Counted from the first letter of the stretch, positions 1 through 10,200 are shown. The stretch: 64,000 nt of DNA from an uncultured Corynebacterium sp. (GCA_946220775.1 CAMIFC010000004.1:1-64000), one strand, 5' to 3'. Numbers and translations are program-made. The notes: generated by a model not told the origin, from the sequence alone.

Positions 1-1
1 G

Positions 2-643
2 CTGGGGCTCGTGACGGCACGGGGCAGCGTAACGGCACGGGGGCAGCGTGATGGCGCGAAGCTGGGTGGAGAGCGCGTACTGGTGACTGGCTTGGGAATG
101 CTGGGCCTCGTTGCGGTTGCGGTGGCGGTGCGTGAAGGTGCTGCATCTGTGTATGTCAGCGACTTGAACCCGGCGCGGGTGGAGTTGGCGGGCCGTCTTG
201 GTGCGGTGGAAGTGGGAGAGGGGATGCCACCCAACGCGGATGTGGCATTGGAGCTTTCCGGGGCTACTACTGCCGTTGAGCAGTGCATTCACTCGGTGGA
301 CGTGGGCGGTACCGTCGTTCTTGCCGGAAGTGTCGCCCCGGCGGGCGAGGTTTCCGTGGACCCGGAAGCGATCGTGCGTGGCTGGCTCACCGTCACGGGA
401 GTTCACAATTACGAACCACGCCACCTGCAGCAGGCGGTCGATTTCTTGGTGGCGGACTACCGGGAAGGTGTGCGCGTGGATTCTGGCGGGGGAGCCAGGG
501 AAACGCTGCACGGTATTGCGAGCCAGGTGATGTCCGCGCCAACACCCCTGGCTGAGCTGGCTGGTGTGTTCGCCGAGGACAGCCAATACCTACGAACGGT
601 GGTTGACTGTCGTGCCCTGCCAGCGGTGGCTGCCGGAGGTTAG
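2..643 (+). CDS. Zinc-type alcohol dehydrogenase family protein, 5' end outside window
   Basis: The reading frame is open from the left edge, so only the C-terminal part is present (about 213 residues). It carries a Rossmann NAD(P)-binding segment with GLGMLG, followed by the acidic strand end YVSDLN and the medium-chain dehydrogenase pattern of a substrate-domain return near the C-terminus. The segment ALELSGATTAVEQ and the later VTGVHNYEPRHL resemble the subgroup annotated as phosphonate-catabolism-associated alcohol dehydrogenase; that subgroup assignment is from memory and tentative. The catalytic zinc-binding N-terminal domain is not visible here. The stop codon overlaps the end of the convergent downstream gene by four bases. 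Confidence 0.75.
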   Translation: MGLVTARGSVTARGQRDGAKLGGERVLVTGLGMLGLVAVAVAVREGAASVYVSDLNPARVELAGRLGAVEVGEGMPPNADVALELSGATTAVEQCIHSVDVGGTVVLAGSVAPAGEVSVDPEAIVRGWLTVTGVHNYEPRHLQQAVDFLVADYREGVRVDSGGGARETLHGIASQVMSAPTPLAELAGVFAEDSQYLRTVVDCRALPAVAAGG

Positions 644-1011
644 CCCTCGAATGCAGCCTTCACGCAGCGCATGGCCGCGAGGGTTTTCGGCACACCGATG
701 TAGGGCATCAGGTGGACGAAGCACTCGGCGACTTCTTGTTTGCTCATCCCGGCAACATCGACGGCGGTTTTGATGTGGCCAGTCAGCTGTGGTTCCACGC
801 CTCCCATGGCTGCCAGGGCAGCCATGTTCAACATCTGGCGGTCGCGGAGTTCGATGCCTTCGCGCTGGTAGGTGCCACCAAAGACGGCTTCGACAACCCA
901 GTCGGAGGCGCCAGGGGCGAATTCATCCAACTGCTTCTTCCAGGCTTCGGCGCCCTCTGGGGTTTGGGTGTCCTCGACAAACTTGTCGCCCTTGCTGCGG
1001 CTGAGTTCCAT
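640..1011 (-). CDS. Carboxymuconolactone decarboxylase family protein
   Basis: This 123-residue protein has the small all-alpha CMD fold signature: ELRDRQMLNMAALAAMGG followed by a GHIKTA helix and the closing YIGVPKTLAAM. Gamma-carboxymuconolactone decarboxylases act in the beta-ketoadipate pathway, but many family members are AhpD-like or of unknown role. The CxxC motif of AhpD peroxidases is absent, so a decarboxylase-like or undefined role is more likely than peroxidase activity. The ATG has a good ribosome-binding site (AAGGAG). It converges with, and overlaps by four bases, the dehydrogenase gene, and no other aromatic-degradation gene is in the window, so the substrate cannot be inferred. 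Confidence 0.8.
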   Translation of the reverse strand: MELSRSKGDKFVEDTQTPEGAEAWKKQLDEFAPGASDWVVEAVFGGTYQREGIELRDRQMLNMAALAAMGGVEPQLTGHIKTAVDVAGMSKQEVAECFVHLMPYIGVPKTLAAMRCVKAAFEG

Positions 1012-1181
1012 GTGGGTCTCCTTCTAGACACTTTTATCTATTTTTTTCGGAAGTCGCTAGGGAAGCGACCTCATCGAGTCCGAGGCTAGCCAATAGTCGC
1101 GATCGTCGTATCTGGGCAGCTCAAGCAGCATGCTTGACGGGGGATCTAGCCGTACTGCTCATTTAACCCTCATCAAAAAGA

Positions 1182-1252
1182 TAGAATATGTGTCGGGAAT
1201 CACATTTGTATGTAAGGTGGTTCGCACATCAAAATGAATCCATTTCATTTTG
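1182..1252 (+). promoter_or_regulatory. Promoter and candidate operators of the deacetylase-permease unit
   Basis: TAGAAT at 1182-1187 is a good corynebacterial -10 box. It is followed at 1189-1204 by TGTGT-N6-TCACA, one mismatch from the GlxR/CRP-type consensus TGTGA-N6-TCACA. At 1230-1252 there is a perfect inverted repeat, CAAAATGAA-N5-TTCATTTTG (9-bp arms), between this -10 box and the gene start at 1287. An operator inside a leader of about 95 bases is consistent with repression by a dedicated regulator not encoded nearby. The sites are seen in the sequence; the binding proteins are inferred. Confidence 0.45.
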
Positions 1253-1286
1253 GTGCAACCACAGCTTCAGGAAGGAGCAGATCACC

Positions 1287-2444
1287 ATGACCACCCGTTC
1301 ACACAACACGCCGAAAGTTGGATACCTTTGGCACACCCTCTACGGTTGGCACGACACCGGGACAGGCGGAAATTTGCCAGCTGATCCTGCTGTAGGGCTG
1401 CAGCCGGTCAACCGGCATTTCTCTTCACCAGAGCCGAAGCGACGCCTTAATGAGCTGATCGAAGTCTCGGGCTTGCGGGATGTCTTGACACAACTGAGTG
1501 CAAAGCCCGCATCGGATGAGCAGGTTTTGCGAGCACACACCGCCGACCATCTGGCCTACATCCGCGAGCAATCAGAGCTACCCAAGGGCGGAGATTGCGG
1601 TGATGGCGGTTCTCCATTCGGTCGCAACGCAGAAAAGATTGGGCTGCTTTCTGCTGGAGGCGCTATCGCGGTCACGAAAGCCGTTCTGGATGGCAAAGTG
1701 CGCCGTGCCTATGGCCTGATCAATCCGCCGGGGCATCATGCAGAGCGAGAGCGCGGGCTGGGTTTTTGCCTGTTTAATAACGCATCTATTGCAGCTGCAG
1801 AAGCAAAAACAGTAGATGGAATTGACCGCGTTGCGATCGTTGACTGGGACGTTCATCACGGGAACGGAACCCAAGATATTTGGTGGGATGACCCCTCGGT
1901 ACTCACAATCTCCGTCCATCAGGATCGAAATTTCCCGGTGGATAGCGGATTCGTGACTGAGCGTGGAACTGGAGCAGGGGAGGGGTACAACTTCAACATC
2001 CCGCTCGCACCTGGAAGCGGCGATGCTGTTTACCTCAAAGCTATGAGGGACCTCATTCTCCCTGCGTTGGATAGGTTCGAACCGGACTTGATCATCGTGA
2101 GCTCGGGCTATGACGCTGCCATGATGGACCCACTTGGACGACAAATGGTGACCGCAAATGGCTTCAAGAAGCTTACGGAGGAGATCATTGGGGCAGCAGA
2201 ACGCCTGTGTGACGGCAAGCTGGTCGTACTCCAAGAAGGTGGCTATTGCCAGTACTACGTACCTTTCTGTGGCCTCGCAGTCATGGAAGCTTTGACTGAA
2301 ACTGCTTCCGGATTTGAAGACGCTTATGCCGACATTGTTGAGGGGCAAGTCCGTGAAGCAGTTGATTCTATCCAGCAGGATTACCTCGACGCTGCGTATG
2401 ACGCGCACTTCAAAGAAGCAAAACAACCAGTTGAGGCGAGGTAA
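1287..2444 (+). CDS. Histone deacetylase-like / acetylpolyamine amidohydrolase family protein
   Basis: The 385-residue protein belongs to the arginase/deacetylase zinc-hydrolase fold that removes acetyl groups from acetyl-lysine or acetylpolyamines. Visible signatures are NPPGHHAERERGLGFC (active-site HH pair, residues about 147-162), DWDVHHGNGTQ (zinc ligands Asp and His, about 185), SSGYDA (third zinc ligand Asp, about 275) and EGGYCQ near the C-terminus. The ATG at 1287 is chosen because GGAAGGAG lies just upstream; an in-frame ATG at 1188 would place the palindromic operator inside the gene. It is followed 12 bases later by an APC permease, so uptake and deacetylation of an acetylated amine (for example an acetylpolyamine) is a reasonable but unproven role. 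Confidence 0.85.
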   Translation: MTTRSHNTPKVGYLWHTLYGWHDTGTGGNLPADPAVGLQPVNRHFSSPEPKRRLNELIEVSGLRDVLTQLSAKPASDEQVLRAHTADHLAYIREQSELPKGGDCGDGGSPFGRNAEKIGLLSAGGAIAVTKAVLDGKVRRAYGLINPPGHHAERERGLGFCLFNNASIAAAEAKTVDGIDRVAIVDWDVHHGNGTQDIWWDDPSVLTISVHQDRNFPVDSGFVTERGTGAGEGYNFNIPLAPGSGDAVYLKAMRDLILPALDRFEPDLIIVSSGYDAAMMDPLGRQMVTANGFKKLTEEIIGAAERLCDGKLVVLQEGGYCQYYVPFCGLAVMEALTETASGFEDAYADIVEGQVREAVDSIQQDYLDAAYDAHFKEAKQPVEAR

Positions 2445-2456
2445 GGGTGACAATTC

Positions 2457-3986
2457 ATGGAAAACAGCACTCGAAAGCTTCGCACACATAACATTGTCTT
2501 CTTAGTGATCGCCGCAGCGGCGCCGTTGACCGTTGTATCTGCGGGGATCACCGCTGCATACGCAGCATCCGGCCTCGTTGGGGTTCCGCTGGGCTACGTT
2601 ATCTGCGGCATTTTGGTCGCATTGTTCGCGGTTGGCTTCTGCGCAATGGCGCGTGAAATCTCGAACACGGCAGCGTTCTTTTCTTACGTATCCGCGGGCC
2701 TTGGGAAGAGTCACGGCATTGCAGCGTCTTGGCTGGCGGTTGTCTCTTATGTTGCGATGCAAACCGCCTTGTACGGACTGCTTGGGTTCACGGCCAACGG
2801 ACTGATTGAAAGTCAAGCTGGGATCGATATTCCGTGGTGGATCTACTCCCTCATAGCGGCTGCAATTGTGGGCACTTTGGGACTGAAGTCTGCAGATTTC
2901 ACCTCTAAAATCCTCGGCATACTCCTGCTGTTTGAGTTCATTGCAGTGGCCACTTTTTGTGTGACGGCACTAGCTCATCCAGCTGATGGAATTGGAACCT
3001 CTGCAATCGAGCCCTCTGCCTTAAAAGGTGCTGGTCTTGGCACACTCCTGGCGTTCACGATTGCTGGGTTCATGGGGATCGAGAGCAGTGCGATGTACTC
3101 TGAGGAAGCGGAAAATCCGCGTAAGACGATACCCAATGCAACCTTGATTGCGATATTAATCATCTCCTCGTTCTATGCGTTTTCTGCTTGGAGCATTGCC
3201 CAAAGTGCTGGAGAATCCAATATCGTTGAAGCCGCAAAGATGTTCGGTTCGGGGTTGTTCTTTGACTTCCTGGCGGAGAACGATCTTGGAACAGCGTCGA
3301 TCCTTTTCCAGTGCCTCCTGCTTACGTCACTGCTTGCAGCGGTGACATCGTTTCATAATTCAATTGCTCGCTACTTGATGGCTCTAGGACGCGAGCGCGT
3401 CCTCTGGGGTTTCTTAGGGAAAGTTGGAAAGGACTCGACGCCGATTGCAGGCTCGGTGGTCCTCAGCGGCTTCACCGTCGTCGTCATTTTCGTTGCAGTC
3501 GGTGCACAGTTCCTGACTGGCTATGGGAAAGATTTTCCTTCGACGATCCTGTTCTCCTGGATGAGCAACGCAGGTGGGTTCGGGCTGGTTTTCCTTCTGT
3601 TGATTACGAGCGTTTCAGTGCTCCGATACTTCAACAAACGTCCGGGGATCTACCACCGTGGTGTGACTGTGCTCAGCCCCACGTTTGCAGTCATAGGACT
3701 TGGAATTGTGTTCGTATTGATTGTTACGAATTTCGACAACCTAATCGGAGATTCAGAGCTGTGGTACCTCGTCTTCGTTATTCCGGGCGTCATCATTGCC
3801 TGCGGGGTAGTCGGCTTTCTGCGAGGTGAACAACTCAAACGTACGCATCCAGAAATTTACGCCAACATTGGTTCGGGTCGAGCACCAGAAACCAACCATC
3901 CAGCTGAACCTAATCAAGCAGGAGAACGTAGCTCAATTGAAAGCGGAGAAGGGCATTCCGTAGGTTCTGGCGTGCCTCTGAAATAA
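2457..3986 (+). CDS. APC superfamily amino acid/polyamine permease
   Basis: A 509-residue polytopic membrane protein with about 12 hydrophobic segments. The first helix region has the APC-type pattern APLTVVSAGI, and helix 6 contains the AFTIAGFMGIESSAMYSEE stretch typical of amino acid-polyamine-organocation transporters (bundle helix with an unwound G-containing core). The C-terminal 50 residues are hydrophilic. It starts 12 bases after the deacetylase gene with a good AGG-rich ribosome-binding site and is almost certainly co-transcribed with it. The substrate cannot be read from sequence; the partner enzyme suggests an amine, acetylated amine or amino acid. Confidence 0.85.
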   Translation: MENSTRKLRTHNIVFLVIAAAAPLTVVSAGITAAYAASGLVGVPLGYVICGILVALFAVGFCAMAREISNTAAFFSYVSAGLGKSHGIAASWLAVVSYVAMQTALYGLLGFTANGLIESQAGIDIPWWIYSLIAAAIVGTLGLKSADFTSKILGILLLFEFIAVATFCVTALAHPADGIGTSAIEPSALKGAGLGTLLAFTIAGFMGIESSAMYSEEAENPRKTIPNATLIAILIISSFYAFSAWSIAQSAGESNIVEAAKMFGSGLFFDFLAENDLGTASILFQCLLLTSLLAAVTSFHNSIARYLMALGRERVLWGFLGKVGKDSTPIAGSVVLSGFTVVVIFVAVGAQFLTGYGKDFPSTILFSWMSNAGGFGLVFLLLITSVSVLRYFNKRPGIYHRGVTVLSPTFAVIGLGIVFVLIVTNFDNLIGDSELWYLVFVIPGVIIACGVVGFLRGEQLKRTHPEIYANIGSGRAPETNHPAEPNQAGERSSIESGEGHSVGSGVPLK

Positions 3987-4156
3987 ACACTGCCCGTGTG
4001 AGGTTTTGCGGTTCGGCATCGTGAAATCAAAGCAGGTGGCAGGCGTTTCCTGGCAGCCGAACCGATTCCGCCACTCAGCCGCCGATTCTCATGGGCGCTC
4101 GAAGTCGTCTTTTATTCCCAGTGGTCACTCACGTTACTCAGCAGTGGTGGCGCGTA

Positions 4157-4186
4157 CGTAGATCACCGTTATCTACGATTGACACA
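4157..4186 (+). promoter_or_regulatory. Leaderless promoter with palindromic operator of the defence array
   Basis: CGTAGAT-N7-ATCTACG (4157-4177) is a perfect inverted repeat ending nine bases before the drmD-like start codon. TACGAT at 4174-4179 fits a -10 box six bases before the ATG at 4186, and there is no Shine-Dalgarno sequence, so the mRNA is probably leaderless. The repeat overlaps the -10 box, the expected position of a repressor site. No regulator gene is adjacent. The gap 3987-4185 shows nothing else convincing apart from a weak hairpin (cggttcggc ... gccgaaccg, about 4009-4064) that could end the permease transcript. Confidence 0.5.
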
Positions 4187-7179
4187 TGACCTCGCGCACT
4201 CACTCTGCCTCCGAAGCCACCGACACGTCCGGTGCCGCCACCGCAATGTCGGCCGCCGCCACCGCATACTCCACCTTCGGCACGCCCGCCGCCGACCTCG
4301 AAGGGCTCGCCCCAGGGCTACTCATCGAAGTACGCGACGAAGAGTGGCTCGTCAGCTCCACCACGACCTTCGAGTCTTCCAACGGCGAGACTGCCTTCCG
4401 AATCTCGGCACGCGGCGTATCGGATTATGTCAAGGATCAGAACGCGACCTTCCTGTCCACACTTGATCGGATCAGGATCATTGATCCGATGGATGTGGAC
4501 GTGGTGCCGGATATGTCCCCGAATTATCGGAAGTCTCGGATTTGGGTGGAGTCCACGCTGCGCAACACCCCGGTGCCGATGGGGCGGAAGGAGTTGGCGG
4601 TCGCGGACCGCATGCTGATGGATCCACTGGATTATCAGAAGGAAGCCGTCACAAAGACTCTCGGCGACCTCACCGTTCGACCCCGTATTCTGCTTGCGGA
4701 CGCCGTTGGCCTAGGCAAGACCCTAGAGATCGGCATGATCTTGGCCGAGCTCGTTCGGCGCGGCCGAGGGGAGCGGATCCTGATTGTCACGCCCCGCCAC
4801 GTCCTAGAGCAGTTCCAGCAAGAAATGTGGACTCGTTTCGCCCTGCCTTTTGTGCGCCTAGACTCCCAAGGAATCCAGCGAGTACGGCAAAAACTACCTG
4901 CATCGCGTAACCCTTTCACCTATTTCCCGAAGGTGATCGTGTCGATCGATACCCTGAAATCCGCGAAATATTTGGCTCAGCTGGAGCAGGTCGAATGGGA
5001 CGCGGTCGTCATCGATGAGGTCCACAACGCAACGAATACCGGTACACAAAATAACCAGTTGGCCCGCACGCTCGCACCGAAAACCGAAGCGCTAATTCTC
5101 GCTTCGGCAACCCCGCATAATGGCAACGAAGAATCCTTCAAAGAAATCATTCGACTCCTCGACCCAACGGCCGTCAACCCTGATGGTTCGCTGAATGAGG
5201 ACATGGTCCAGCGCCTAATTCTCCGCAGGCACCGAAATTCCCCGGAGGTCGCTCGCGAGGTCGGTGCAGACTGGGCCGAGCGCGAAGAACCGAACAACAT
5301 CGCGGTGGACCCGTCGAAGGAAGAAAACGCGGTACTCACGGAGCTCGAAGCCACGTGGATGGGCAAGCGAGTCACCCCGCCAACCAAGAGTCACCTGTTC
5401 CCGTGGACTCTGATGAAGGCCTTCCTATCTTCCCCGGCAGCCTTCGAGGAAACGATCGACAATCGCCTCAAGACCATCGGTTATTCCGCCGCCAACAGTG
5501 CGGCGTATACCGACAATCCCGAGGTTAAAGCTTTGCTGCGCCTATGCGCACTCAACTCTAAGATCGCTACCCAGGATTCCAATAAGTTCGCCGCGCTGAT
5601 TAGCTATTTGAAGCAGATCGGTGTTGGTCCGCGGAAGTCTCGCCGCGTGGTGATTTTCTCGGAGCGCGTGGCGACTCTTCATTGGCTGGCGGAGAATATC
5701 AAAAAGCATCTGAAGCTCCCCAAGGCCGCCGTGGAGATTATGCACGGTGGGTTGGATGATGTCACCCAGATGCGCATCATTGATGATTTCAAGCGCGAGG
5801 ACTCACCCATTCGTGTGCTCATCACGGGCGATGTCGCCAGCGAAGGTGTCAACCTTCATGCGCAGTGTCACCACATGGTGCATTACGACATTCCGTGGTC
5901 GTTGATCGGTATTCAGCAGCGCAATGGCCGTATTGATCGTTATGGGCAAAAACACCGCCCGCAGTTTGCGACACTATTGTTCGACCCCGCGAATTCCGAT
6001 TTGCCGAGCGACGTGCAGATCCTCACTCGCCTCATGGAGCGCGAGTATCAGGCATTCAAGGTTCTCGGCGATGCCAGCAGTTTGATGGGGAAGTTCTCCC
6101 AGGCCAAGGAAGAAGATGTTATTCGAGACATCATCCGCGGCCAGCGCGATTTCGACGAGGAAGTCGCCGATCCGCAGGCCGAGGAGCCGTCGAATGAGGA
6201 TCTGATTTCCCAGCTTCTCGGTTTGGCACCCAGCACTGCCACATCGTCTGGTTCGTCGTCTTCGTCGGACGCCAACCCTCCCACCCTCACTCCTCTCGAT
6301 GTCAGTTTGTATGACCATGAGATTGATTTCCTTCAAGATGTTTTGCTTGAAGGTTTTACCGACCCATCAGCAAATGTGGCCAATGGGGGAGTGGGTTTCC
6401 GAGTTCACGATAACCAAACGGCAGATCTGACCCCGCCGGATGATTTGAAGCGCCGCTTGGATTTGCTGCCTCAGGACTATCTACGGGATCGCCAGGTCAA
6501 GGAGTCCCTCGCATTGGCAACCACGAAGCACGAGGGCAATGAGCAACTCGTCGCGGCCCGTTCGGGTAGTTCGACCACCACCTGGCCGAAGGCTCACTTC
6601 TTAGGCCCGCTGCACCCGGTCACAACATGGGCGCAGCAGCGCGCGTTGTTCAGCATGGGTCGGTCGGAAATCCCTGCGGTGACTAGCTCCCATGCCCAGT
6701 TCCCGGAGGTGCTGTTCATGGGTACGGTGTCCAACAAACTCGGTCAGGTTGTTGCGCAGTCGTTCATCAAGGTCACTGGGTTCCCCGGCCCAAACGATGC
6801 CCTTCAGCCGTTGCCCGAGGTGATCGCCGGCCCAGTGGCTTATCTGCGGGATCACGGTCTCCAACGCGGTGCCGTCAACCGTGGCGATACGCAGGTCCCT
6901 GCCTCAGTCGTCCAGCTGATCCGCGATGCAGAGGAGTCGGTCCGCGGAGCGCTCAATCCCCTCACCAACGAAGCGGCCGTCAAAGCCGACAACCGGATCA
7001 AGCGTTGGCACCAGCGCGCTGATCAGTGGAAGCTCAACGCCGAGCAGCTGGAGCGCACCCCGAAGCATCTTGCTCATTCCCGCCGCGCGGTGTTCCGCCA
7101 GGAGGAGTTGGTCGATCAGCTCGTCCCCCGGGAGCTCATGGTCCGTCCGATTCTCGTCATCGTGCCGGAACAGCACTAA
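4186..7179 (+). CDS. drmD: DISARM-type SNF2-family helicase DrmD
   Basis: A 997-residue SWI2/SNF2 helicase. Motif I is DAVGLGKT (residues about 171-178), motif II is IDEVH (about 275), motif III is SATPHNG, and the C-terminal helicase half ends with QQRNGRIDRYGQ (about 578-589). After the motor there is a Ser/Thr-rich linker (about 680-705) and a C-terminal domain of about 300 residues without recognised motifs. DrmD is the hallmark helicase of class 1 DISARM, where it precedes the adenine methylase gene drmMI, exactly as here. The first 40 residues are Ala/Ser/Thr-rich and poorly constrained, so a start inside that region is possible. Role: DNA translocation or remodelling during restriction of unmethylated phage DNA, inferred from family and context. 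Confidence 0.8.
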   Translation: MTSRTHSASEATDTSGAATAMSAAATAYSTFGTPAADLEGLAPGLLIEVRDEEWLVSSTTTFESSNGETAFRISARGVSDYVKDQNATFLSTLDRIRIIDPMDVDVVPDMSPNYRKSRIWVESTLRNTPVPMGRKELAVADRMLMDPLDYQKEAVTKTLGDLTVRPRILLADAVGLGKTLEIGMILAELVRRGRGERILIVTPRHVLEQFQQEMWTRFALPFVRLDSQGIQRVRQKLPASRNPFTYFPKVIVSIDTLKSAKYLAQLEQVEWDAVVIDEVHNATNTGTQNNQLARTLAPKTEALILASATPHNGNEESFKEIIRLLDPTAVNPDGSLNEDMVQRLILRRHRNSPEVAREVGADWAEREEPNNIAVDPSKEENAVLTELEATWMGKRVTPPTKSHLFPWTLMKAFLSSPAAFEETIDNRLKTIGYSAANSAAYTDNPEVKALLRLCALNSKIATQDSNKFAALISYLKQIGVGPRKSRRVVIFSERVATLHWLAENIKKHLKLPKAAVEIMHGGLDDVTQMRIIDDFKREDSPIRVLITGDVASEGVNLHAQCHHMVHYDIPWSLIGIQQRNGRIDRYGQKHRPQFATLLFDPANSDLPSDVQILTRLMEREYQAFKVLGDASSLMGKFSQAKEEDVIRDIIRGQRDFDEEVADPQAEEPSNEDLISQLLGLAPSTATSSGSSSSSDANPPTLTPLDVSLYDHEIDFLQDVLLEGFTDPSANVANGGVGFRVHDNQTADLTPPDDLKRRLDLLPQDYLRDRQVKESLALATTKHEGNEQLVAARSGSSTTTWPKAHFLGPLHPVTTWAQQRALFSMGRSEIPAVTSSHAQFPEVLFMGTVSNKLGQVVAQSFIKVTGFPGPNDALQPLPEVIAGPVAYLRDHGLQRGAVNRGDTQVPASVVQLIRDAEESVRGALNPLTNEAAVKADNRIKRWHQRADQWKLNAEQLERTPKHLAHSRRAVFRQEELVDQLVPRELMVRPILVIVPEQH

Positions 7180-7233
7180 CAGCCCCCTCAACTAGCCCAG
7201 CTGCACACCCCACCAACCTCGAAGGAACCTCAA

Positions 7234-10200
7234 ATGGCCGCTTATGAGTCGATTGTCAATGTTGAAGAGTTCATTGCCGATCATTACTTCACGACCGATG
7301 AAACGAAGGGCAATAGTTACGGCAAGCGCGTTGCTGCGGTAGTGAAGCAGTGGCGCGACGATGCCAAGGCCGCGGAGGCTGACGGCTTTTCGCTGTCTCA
7401 CCCATTCGTGGAGGTCACGGCGAATCGCAACAACATTCAGAAGTTGTTGGTCAGCGGTGATACGAAGGCGTCGAACGCGATGCTGCGTGAGGTGTTGGGC
7501 TACGGCGCCGGGGCCTTGGGCGAGGTCACGGTCGATTCGGCCTCCGGTGATTCGATTGTTTTTTTCAGGACGCCACCACTTAGGCGTTCTAGTCCTGGAC
7601 GCACCGGAAGCTGAAACCGCCGAAAGCCTGACGGATAGTGACTTCAAGGTAGACACACGAGCTGTCGGGGAGGAATCCGCCACACCGAAGGCGGTGGCTG
7701 ATGTGTTGGGCCAAGCGTTTCTTTCTATGGATCCGCCGGAGTTCGCGGTGGTGTTTGCTGGCCCGTGGGTGTTCTTGGCTCGCAGGGATACGTGGCCACT
7801 GGGTCGCTATGTGGCTGTGGACATGGCCTTGGTGCTGGAGCGTAACGAGACCAAGAATAAGGGCGAAATGCAGCGCGCTGTGGTGGCGCTGGCCGCCCCA
7901 AGTGTGGAAAAGCAGGCCGATGGTTCCAGCTGGTGGGCAGAAACGTTGGATGAGGCACTGGACCATTCCGTGAAAGTGTCAGAATCGCTGCGCACCGCCG
8001 TGAAGGAATCGATCGAGCTGCTAGGCAACGATGTGTTAGATCGGGTGGCTGCAGCAGAAGGGGAGGCGGCACGCTTCCAGGTAGACGGCGAGAAGCTGGC
8101 TCACCAGTCCCTGCGCTACCTGTACCGCATTTTGTTCATCCTTTTCGCCGAAGCCCGCCCGGAGCTACAGATCCTGCCGACGGGAACGGTGGAGTACGAC
8201 GAAGGCTATGGCCTGGCCCGGATCCGAGACATGATCCTGGTACCACCAGCGACGACCACTGCGGAAAACGGTACTCACCTCTACGACTCACTGGACTTGT
8301 TATTCCGCCTGGTGGATCAGGGGCATGAGTCCACCGGCGAGTCAGATCTGACCTTCCGCAATATCTCTGCGGATTTGTTCCAGGAATCGGCAATTGGTCT
8401 GCTCGCCAAGCACAAGCTGTCCAACAAGGCGCTGCATCAGGTGTTGGTGAACTTGCTGCTCTCCCCGGAGAAGCCCGGCCAGGATCGCGGCTTCATTTCC
8501 TATGCCACGCTTGGTGTCTCAGAGTTGGGGCAGGTGTATGAGGGGTTGATGTCCTTCAAAGGCTTCGTTGCCACCGAGGAGCTCTTTGAGGTTGCCCCGA
8601 AGGGTGATGCGTCCAAAGGGTCGTGGGTGGTTCCAACAAGCCGGGCGCTGGACTTACCGGAAGACTCTTACCTGATGGACACCAAGAAGGGCCGTGATGG
8701 TGGGGACATTCAACAACGTCTACGCCACCGGAAGGGGTCGTTCGTGTTCCGCCAGTCTTCCCGCGACCGGGAACGTTCGGCTTCATTTTACTCTCCACCG
8801 GTGATCACCCAATTCACTGTCGGCCAGGCTCTCGACGTGTTGGAGGAAGAAGGCCGAATCAACACAGCCGAGGATATCCTTAGCTTGAAGGTCTGTGAGC
8901 CAGCAATGGGTTCCGGTGCCTTCGCCGTGGAAGCTGTGCAACAACTCGCGGAGAAGTACCTGGAGAAGATCCAAGAGGAACGCGAAGTACACATCGATCC
9001 GTCCGACTACGCCGAGGAGCTGCAGCGAGTGAAGGCTCATATCGCGCTGCACCAGGTGTACGGAGTGGACCTCAACCCCACTGCGGTGGAGCTCGCGGAG
9101 ATTTCCCTGTGGTTAGATACGATGACCTCCGATTTGGCGGCACCGTGGTTCGGTCTACACTTGCGCGCTGGTAACTCCCTGATCGGCGCTACCCGAAGCA
9201 CCTACTCGGAGAAGCAGGTGTTGGCCAAGGAACACTTCAAGGTACCACCGAAGAAACACCCGCTGACGGGGTTGCGGGATCATGCGACTGATGTGGGCTT
9301 GGACCCCTCAACCGCTGGACGCATCCACCACTTCCTGCTGCCCTCGCAAGGCTGGGGTGCCGCTGCCGATGCAAAGGAGCTGAAGAAGCTCGCGCCGGAA
9401 AAGGCCAAGGCGCTGAAGGCTTGGACTCGCAGCTTCAACCCGAAAATGACCAAGACCCAGGTCAAGCGATTGAAAGATCTTGCGCAGCGGGTGGAGCACT
9501 TGTGGCTGTACACGATGATCCGCATGCGGATCGCGGAGGAACAAGCGCGCCGCTCCATTAGCTTTATCGGCGCACCGGAGATGCCTGCCTCCCAAAACGT
9601 GACGCGTGGCCAGATTGAGCAACAACTCTTCGCCAATCTGAATTCCCCGTATCAACGCCTTCGGTTGGTTATGGATGCTTGGAATGCCTTGTGGTTCTGG
9701 CCTGTGGACCAGGTGGCAGATTACGCGGAGAACCTTCCTGACCTCGATGAATGGCTTGATGCGCTGCAGTTGATTTTGGGTGTTCAAGAAACTCGGGATT
9801 CCAAAAAGGCACCGCAGAATCGCTTGGGTGAGGACCCGCTGTGGGAGGAACTCGGTGATTGGGAGCAGTTTGACTTGGTGACGTCCGGAGCGAGGCCGGT
9901 CTCTGAGGTGGTGGAATCCCACCCGTGGTTGAAAGTCACAAAGCAGATTGCTGCTGAACAGAGTTTCTTCCACTGGGAACTGGACTTCGCCAGTGTTTTT
10001 GAACGTGGCGGTTTTGACCTTCAGGTGGGTAATCCACCGTGGGTGCGTCCGCGCACAGATATCAACGCGTTGTATTCGGAGTCTGATCCGTGGTTCTCGC
10101 TGGAGCACAAACCGACGCAGGCGGCGATTAACGCGCGTCGTGAAACATTGTTTTCCCAGAACCCTGCAGCTGTGGCACCCGTGTTCCGTGGGATTGCTGA

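Noticed and set aside
1578..2489. Open frame of 303 codons opposite the deacetylase gene
   Set aside because: The plus-strand gene has all zinc-hydrolase motifs; the antisense product has none.
7361..7566. Start of the long methylase frame at 7361
   Set aside because: Residues encoded before about 7567 in that frame are Arg/Trp/Cys-rich nonsense; family-like sequence there is in the frame starting at 7234, so 7361 is not a real start.
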